Origin: Fluviicola sp.
GTDB taxonomy: Bacteria; Bacteroidota; Bacteroidia; Flavobacteriales_D; Crocinitomicaceae
Reading direction: 5' to 3'
Assembly: GCF_029266855.1 (NCBI RefSeq)
Contig: NZ_JAQSWB010000002.1
Location: forward strand, 310,001-374,000
DNA length: 64,000 nucleotides
In this document: positions 60,043-64,000 of the stretch, piece after piece
Layout of the letters: each line of letters opens with the position of its first letter
Numbering within the stretch: the stretch's first letter is position 1
Notes under the pieces: model-generated
The model's input: the letters and a program-made list of their open reading frames with translations, nothing else
Databases searched by the model: none
Told to the model about the DNA's origin: nothing
Program-made: the position numbers and the translations under genes

Positions 60043-61041
60043 TTAATTATTGTCGAAAACCGAGAGATGTGCGGATTTCAGTTTGTCAATAATCTGATAT
60101 GCTACATCTAAGGCGCGGTAAGCATCATCGATCGAAACCACAACAGGCTGATTATGAACGATAGAGTTGTAAAATGACCGGAGCTCTTCCTGGATTGCAT
60201 TCGTCTTTTTAATCTCGGGTTTTAATGCCGAAAAATTGACGTCATCATTGAGCTGAAAACTGAAAAATCCCGGGGCTTCCTGGTCTTTCGGAGTAATCAT
60301 GATCTGGTCAACCGACTGATTTAAGAAATCAATTACGAGGTAGCCTGTTTTTTGGAAAATCCTCGTTTTCCGCATATTGTTCAGCGACATCCGCGATGCG
60401 GTAAGATTCGCAACACAACCGTTATCGAATTCGATTCGAACAGAAGTGATATCGGGAGTTCTGCTAACAACGCTGACTCCACTTGCAGAAATCCTTCGGA
60501 TAGTTGAATTTACGCAGCTCAAAACGATGTCCAAATCGTGAATCATCAGATCCAGGATCACGGAAACATCGGTTCCTCTCGGATTGTATTGTGCCAGACG
60601 ATGAATCTCGAAGAACATCGGTTTCACGATCAGGGGTTCGGCAGCCTGGAAAGCAGGATTAAAACGCTCAACATGACCAACCTGGACAATGACACCGGCT
60701 TCCCTGGATAGGTCCAGTAAGATCTTTGCCTGTTCCGTAGTTTCAGCAACCGGTTTTTCAATGAATACATGCTTACTGGAACGGATTGCTTTATACCCGA
60801 TATCAAAATGGTGAAGTGTAGGTGCAACAACATCCACACAGTCGGATGCATCGATCAGTGCCTGCATATCTTCCCATCGCTGAACATGATATTCTGATTT
60901 TGTTTTTTCTGCGGATTCGTCCGAGGGGTCATAAAAACCAACTAATTCGAATAGATCACTTAATTCCAGGATCAATCGAATATGGATTCTGCCCAGGTGT
61001 CCAGCTCCAAAAACGCCGATTTTAAGTTTCTTATCGCCCAT
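60043..61041 (-). CDS. Gfo/Idh/MocA-family NAD(P)-dependent oxidoreductase
   Basis: This oxidoreductase of 332 residues acts on sugars or sugar-like alcohols. The nucleotide-binding GAGHLG is at 12-17 of 'KIGVFGAGHLGRIH'. The catalytic Lys lies in 'SKHVFIEKPVAETTEQA'. The C-terminal alpha/beta domain has 'ERFNPAFQAAEPLIVKP' and 'DVSVILDLMIHDLDIVLSCV', where 'D.miHDlD' is the usual active-site His/Asp motif. It is the first gene of the minus-strand run of envelope genes and has a box TAAATTTG 4 nt before the ATG. The substrate is unknown; UDP-sugar modification is common for such neighbours. Confidence 0.92.
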   Translation of the reverse strand: MGDKKLKIGVFGAGHLGRIHIRLILELSDLFELVGFYDPSDESAEKTKSEYHVQRWEDMQALIDASDCVDVVAPTLHHFDIGYKAIRSSKHVFIEKPVAETTEQAKILLDLSREAGVIVQVGHVERFNPAFQAAEPLIVKPMFFEIHRLAQYNPRGTDVSVILDLMIHDLDIVLSCVNSTIRRISASGVSVVSRTPDITSVRIEFDNGCVANLTASRMSLNNMRKTRIFQKTGYLVIDFLNQSVDQIMITPKDQEAPGFFSFQLNDDVNFSALKPEIKKTNAIQEELRSFYNSIVHNQPVVVSIDDAYRALDVAYQIIDKLKSAHLSVFDNN

Positions 61042-61045
61042 AGGA

Positions 61046-61053
61046 CAAATTTA
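61046..61053 (-). promoter_or_regulatory. -7 promoter box TAAATTTG, 4 nt before ATG 61041
   Basis: On the minus strand TAAATTTG-TCCT-ATG repeats the layout seen before lpxD (TAATTTTG-TCCA-ATG). This is the probable leaderless promoter of the Gfo/Idh gene. Confidence 0.55.
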
Positions 61054-61208
61054 AGGATTCACCCAAACGAATCCGGTAATGAAGATTAGTGTTATTAACA
61101 ACGAATGTTTAGTTGCGAAAATGAAATCTGAATTGCCTCATTTTCTGACGAATACTGCATGAAAGAAAAAAAAATCAAATTAGCTATAGGATTTTCAATA
61201 GAAATACT

Positions 61209-61216
61209 TATTTTTG
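61209..61216 (+). promoter_or_regulatory. -7 promoter box of tRNA-His
   Basis: TATTTTTG fits TAnnTTTG. The start of transcription would be near 61221, about 7 nt before the tRNA 5' end. No -33 TTG is visible. Confidence 0.55.
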
Positions 61217-61227
61217 CGCCACAATAC

Positions 61228-61302
61228 GGAGGTTGTAGCTCAGTTGGTTAGAGCGCTGGTTTGTGGTACCAGAGGTCGCGGGTTCGAGACCCGTCTCCCT
61301 CC
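61228..61302 (+). tRNA. tRNA-His (anticodon GUG) with two acceptor-stem mismatches
   Basis: The anticodon stem is CTGGT/ACCAG with loop TTGTGGT, giving GTG at 61263-61265. The extra G-1 (61228) and discriminator C73 (61302) are the identity pair of tRNA-His. The D and T arms are normal (GCGGG/CCCGT around TTCGAGA). The acceptor 5' strand is GAGGTTG and the 3' strand is CTCCCTC. Pairs 5-68 (T:C) and 6-67 (T:T) do not match, while the other five do. CCA is not encoded. Confidence 0.93.
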
Positions 61303-61311
61303 CTAAAACAG

Positions 61312-61347
61312 AATGAGAAACAGTGCGAGAGCGTGTTTCTCATTTTT
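61312..61347 (+). terminator. Terminator after tRNA-His
   Basis: AATGAGAAACA (61312-61322) and TGTTTCTCATT (61334-61344) form an 11-bp perfect stem with an 11-nt loop, followed by T's. Confidence 0.88.
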
Positions 61348-61433
61348 GCTTTATCTCGTTTTCAGGGTTCAAATAAAAAAGCGCGGTAAATAATTTACTG
61401 CGCTTTTTATGTTCGGGAACTTATTGTTTCGTT

Positions 61434-61973
61434 TCATCTGTCGTGAATCCCTTCTTTGAATTCTTCAATCATTTTCTTGTTGAAAGCAGGTAAGTCCTGT
61501 GGCGAACGGCTGGTAACCAATCCTTTGTCGACCACAACTTCTTCATCTGTCCAGGCTGCTCCTGCATTTTGCAAATCAATTTTAACGGACTCAAAAGAAG
61601 TCATCTCGCGACCGGCCACGACACCTGCGCTGATTAATACCTGCGGTCCGTGACAAATTGCAGCAACCGGTTTTTTTTCGTTAAAAAAATCCTTGACAAA
61701 ATCGAGTACCTTGTTTTCTCTTCTCAGTTTGTCCGGGTTGATCACGCCGCCCGGAATAACCAACCCATCGTATTCCGAAGCTTTCACATCGTCTACAATG
61801 TTGTCAACGGGATATTCCTTTCCCCAATCACCTTTATTCCATGCTTTGATTGTTCCACCCTTCAGGCTTACAATTTCAGCCAGCCAACCTTGCTTTTCAA
61901 TTGCTTCTTTCGGTGATTGCAACTCACTTTCCTCAAATCCGTCTGTAGCCAAAATGGCGATCCTCTTGCTCAT
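61434..61973 (-). CDS. DJ-1/PfpI-family protein (type 1 glutamine amidotransferase-like)
   Basis: This protein of 179 residues has the flavodoxin-like DJ-1/PfpI fold. The nucleophilic Cys elbow is 'PVAAICHGPQVLISAG', the acidic residue is in 'ATDGFEESELQSP', and 'GLVIPGGVINPDKLR' gives the oxyanion region. It is closest to the YhbO/PfpI type, described as protein or nucleotide deglycases and stress proteins. A short C-terminal 'SRSPQDLPAFNKKMIEEF' is typical of the group. It is a single gene on the minus strand. Protection against methylglyoxal damage is the family role, not shown here. Confidence 0.92.
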   Translation of the reverse strand: MSKRIAILATDGFEESELQSPKEAIEKQGWLAEIVSLKGGTIKAWNKGDWGKEYPVDNIVDDVKASEYDGLVIPGGVINPDKLRRENKVLDFVKDFFNEKKPVAAICHGPQVLISAGVVAGREMTSFESVKIDLQNAGAAWTDEEVVVDKGLVTSRSPQDLPAFNKKMIEEFKEGIHDR

Positions 61974-62091
61974 ATCACTATCATTTAATGTTCAATCTGC
62001 AAGTTACGGGAGCATCGCCAACATTAAAACTGTTTGCTGTTAAAGTGTGATAAAGGATGTTAAAGCTATCCGGAAGCGAAGGATGAGTGGA

Positions 62092-64000
62092 CTAAAAATT
62101 CAGACGGAACTGCACCGTAATATCTGATTTTCGGGATCCCTTTATTTCTTCCGGACCGGAACTCAAAACTGTTCTGTTTGAATATAAGAAAGTTCCGTAA
62201 CGGATCCACAGATCGCAATGTCTCAGGAAGGAAAAACGAATCATGGCATAAGCTCTCGAGCCTTGGTAATAATAGGCAGGAATAGAGAATACATAAAGCG
62301 CATTGTTCTCAAAAGTATAGATTCGGGTGTCATAACTATCCGTATCAAATAGGGCGTAACGCAGGGTCAGATCGAACGGCAGATTCTTAGGTTTGAACAA
62401 AAAGTCCTGGGTAAAGATCCAGCCGTCTTCCGCTGCATTGCTTTTCCTATTTATGGTTACGTATTCCAATCTGCTTTTGAGTGTAAAACTTTCAAGCACT
62501 TTATATGACATGTTCAAACGGTAATTGTTCTGAACTACATTCTCTATTTCAGTGATGCTACCATCTGTATTCCTCGAATTCTTTTGCCGTGTCTGCTGTC
62601 TGAAACGAGCATAGATTTCGAAAACTTTATTGGGTTTGTAGGTCGGTTGAACTAAAAATTCGTGTCCTTTCGAAGGAGCATCAACCTGATATTTTAACCA
62701 TGGGAAACGAAAGAAGTCGACGTAAGAACTGACTGACCAGGCAGGGGCAAGCTTCACTTTGATCCCGGAAAAGATTCCCGTCTCATTTTGAGTATTGCTC
62801 CCCTCCGAAAAACCGTTGTTGTAGAACGAATAGTATCCCTTCGAATAATTTCTGTAAATAACGGAAATGGAAACATTGGGATCCAGGATAGCCATCAACC
62901 CGTGAAGCTGGGCAAATGATTTGGAATGTGTACTGTAGGAAACCTCTCCGAAGAAGTTGAAATTCCGGAGCACGAAGTTGTAATCTCCACTGATAGCTGT
63001 CGTGTTTTTGCCTCTGAAAGCGTACAAGTTGTAGGGAACAGTGTCTTTTTGAAGTTCCTGGCTGTATTGTTGGTTCACTACTGCAAGACCGGCATTGAAG
63101 CGGGTAGAGTTGTAGCTTAAATAATTGCCGATCACTTGTTCGCTAAGTTTATTTTTTCGTGCAATCTCACTATTGGTGCGATGCAGTCCGGAAAGGTCGA
63201 TGGTAGTTACAAATTCCAGGTCATCTGTTAAGGTGTCGCTTATTCCGGAGCCGTCGATTTTCTTGTTACTGTAAAACGTCAGCAGGTTCCACTTTTTGTA
63301 ACCGATTATTGCTGCGCCTCCTCTGAAAAAACGGTTCTCATCTACAGAAGTATAGGGTCTCAACAGATTAGCTGCTTTTTTGGACGAAAAAATATCTGCA
63401 CTTTTCCCAAAGGCATAACCGCTCCACGTGTTCAAGCCCTGCCCGATTTGAATTTGGTAATCTCCGGCAGCAACTGCGCGGTTGTATTTTCCTCCTTTAT
63501 AAAAAGCGTGGAAGGAGTAATAGTCAAAACCATTCTTCTGCGATCCTTTAAAAAATTCTTCGCCGGCATCTTTTTCTGCCGTAACACCTAAACTGATGTT
63601 TGTTCTGTAGGTGTATCTGAACCGGGTGTAATATTTATCCGGATTCCCGCGGTAAAAGCTGTTTGAGTTGTTTAAAACTGAATCTGAGACAGGAGTATAT
63701 CCTTTTTTTTGTTCGGGAGTTCGTTGATAGCGTGTATACCATTCGATCTTCCCGTTTTTAATGGCGTCCTTGAATGTTATGTGCATGTTTTCAAGGCGAT
63801 CATCTACTTTTACGAATGGGAGTACGAGAGAGATCGTATTTAAATCCCAGTATTTTAAGGATTGAAGTTCGTAAATACTGATAAATTTCCCGAATTGTTC
63901 CACATGCAAAAGTGCATCTGTGATTTGAACTTCTGTAAGCAAACCTAAAGCACGCAATTCATCGGGGTTGGTATTGTTCAGGTTGATCGGATTGTCGAAG
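62092..64000 (-). CDS. Helix-hairpin-helix plus outer-membrane beta-barrel-like protein, truncated at the window edge
   Basis: The frame remains open through the right edge (text 'FDNPINLNNTNPDELRALG' precedes the first TTG at 63957), so the N-terminus lies outside. The visible start is a ComEA-like helix-hairpin-helix pair ('NPDELRALGLLTEVQITDALL' and 'GKFISIYELQSLKYWDLNTI'). About 560 residues of alternating beta strands follow, rich in aromatic and charged residues ('YTRFRYTYRTNISLGVTAEKDAG'). The last strand ends in F ('DITVQFRLNF'), as in outer-membrane beta-barrels. This combination is a conserved Bacteroidota family without a firm function. A role in DNA uptake or envelope structure is speculation. 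Confidence 0.78.
   Translation of the reverse strand, partial: FDNPINLNNTNPDELRALGLLTEVQITDALLHVEQFGKFISIYELQSLKYWDLNTISLVLPFVKVDDRLENMHITFKDAIKNGKIEWYTRYQRTPEQKKGYTPVSDSVLNNSNSFYRGNPDKYYTRFRYTYRTNISLGVTAEKDAGEEFFKGSQKNGFDYYSFHAFYKGGKYNRAVAAGDYQIQIGQGLNTWSGYAFGKSADIFSSKKAANLLRPYTSVDENRFFRGGAAIIGYKKWNLLTFYSNKKIDGSGISDTLTDDLEFVTTIDLSGLHRTNSEIARKNKLSEQVIGNYLSYNSTRFNAGLAVVNQQYSQELQKDTVPYNLYAFRGKNTTAISGDYNFVLRNFNFFGEVSYSTHSKSFAQLHGLMAILDPNVSISVIYRNYSKGYYSFYNNGFSEGSNTQNETGIFSGIKVKLAPAWSVSSYVDFFRFPWLKYQVDAPSKGHEFLVQPTYKPNKVFEIYARFRQQTRQKNSRNTDGSITEIENVVQNNYRLNMSYKVLESFTLKSRLEYVTINRKSNAAEDGWIFTQDFLFKPKNLPFDLTLRYALFDTDSYDTRIYTFENNALYVFSIPAYYYQGSRAYAMIRFSFLRHCDLWIRYGTFLYSNRTVLSSGPEEIKGSRKSDITVQFRLNF

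Noticed and set aside
61228-61347. tRNA-His as an integration (att) site
   Set aside because: There is no integrase, no repeated 3' end downstream within the window, and the following genes look like core genome. The mismatches alone are not enough.

Overview
This window comes from a Bacteroidota chromosome, most likely a Flavobacteriales member. A Fluviicola/Crocinitomicaceae-like relative is my guess and is weakly held. The evidence is: one protein with a type A and one with a type B C-terminal signal of the type IX secretion system (T9SS); a stand-alone relative of the gliding/T9SS protein GldM; a bifunctional LpxC-FabZ gene; the Bacteroidota 'alternative GlmU' family; menaquinone genes; and promoters of the TAnnTTTG (-7) type with few Shine-Dalgarno sites. 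There is no prophage, plasmid, integrase, transposase or CRISPR array.

Layout. 0-9.6 kb: the 3' part of a DNA polymerase III alpha gene, a DEAD-box helicase, a large T9SS type B surface protein, a GldM-like protein, a beta-lactamase-fold lipoprotein and a YchJ-like protein. 9.6-20.8 kb: a secreted phosphatase-superfamily protein, a LytTR response regulator, a complete MarR-adaptor-RND-TolC efflux operon on the minus strand, and a LytS-type propeller histidine kinase. The marR promoter carries a palindromic operator. 20.8-30.3 kb: MiaE, PafA phosphatase, tRNA-Leu, trigger factor, a sodium:solute symporter, an unusual long inverted repeat ahead of a HAD hydrolase, an alternative GlmU, and a secreted nuclease with a small Cys/His tail. 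30.3-42.6 kb: a T9SS type A protein, small envelope proteins, an acyl desaturase, Lon, and a polysaccharide O-acetylation pair (MBOAT plus AlgX-like). 42.6-50.7 kb: menaquinone genes (DHNA-CoA thioesterase, isochorismate synthase, menD), TerC and a small operon, and thioredoxin. 50.8-56 kb: lpxD-lpxC/fabZ-lpxA, an Rrf2 regulator and an RlmD-like methyltransferase. 56-61 kb: a minus-strand run of a Gfo/Idh oxidoreductase, a lipoprotein, a polyprenyl glycosylphosphotransferase, an extended SDR and a steroid 5-alpha-reductase-like membrane enzyme. 61-64 kb: tRNA-His, a PfpI/DJ-1 protein and a helix-hairpin-helix/beta-barrel protein cut by the window edge.

Most of the content is housekeeping and envelope biology. 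The least expected signals are regulatory or structural. TAnnTTTG boxes lie 4-6 nt upstream of several start codons, which suggests leaderless mRNAs. A 157-nt imperfect inverted repeat lies in a probable 5' leader. The tRNA-His gene has two acceptor-stem mismatches. The MarR palindrome overlaps its own -7 box. Near-identical palindromic terminators recur at distant loci. All functional assignments are from reading the sequence; no database search was run.
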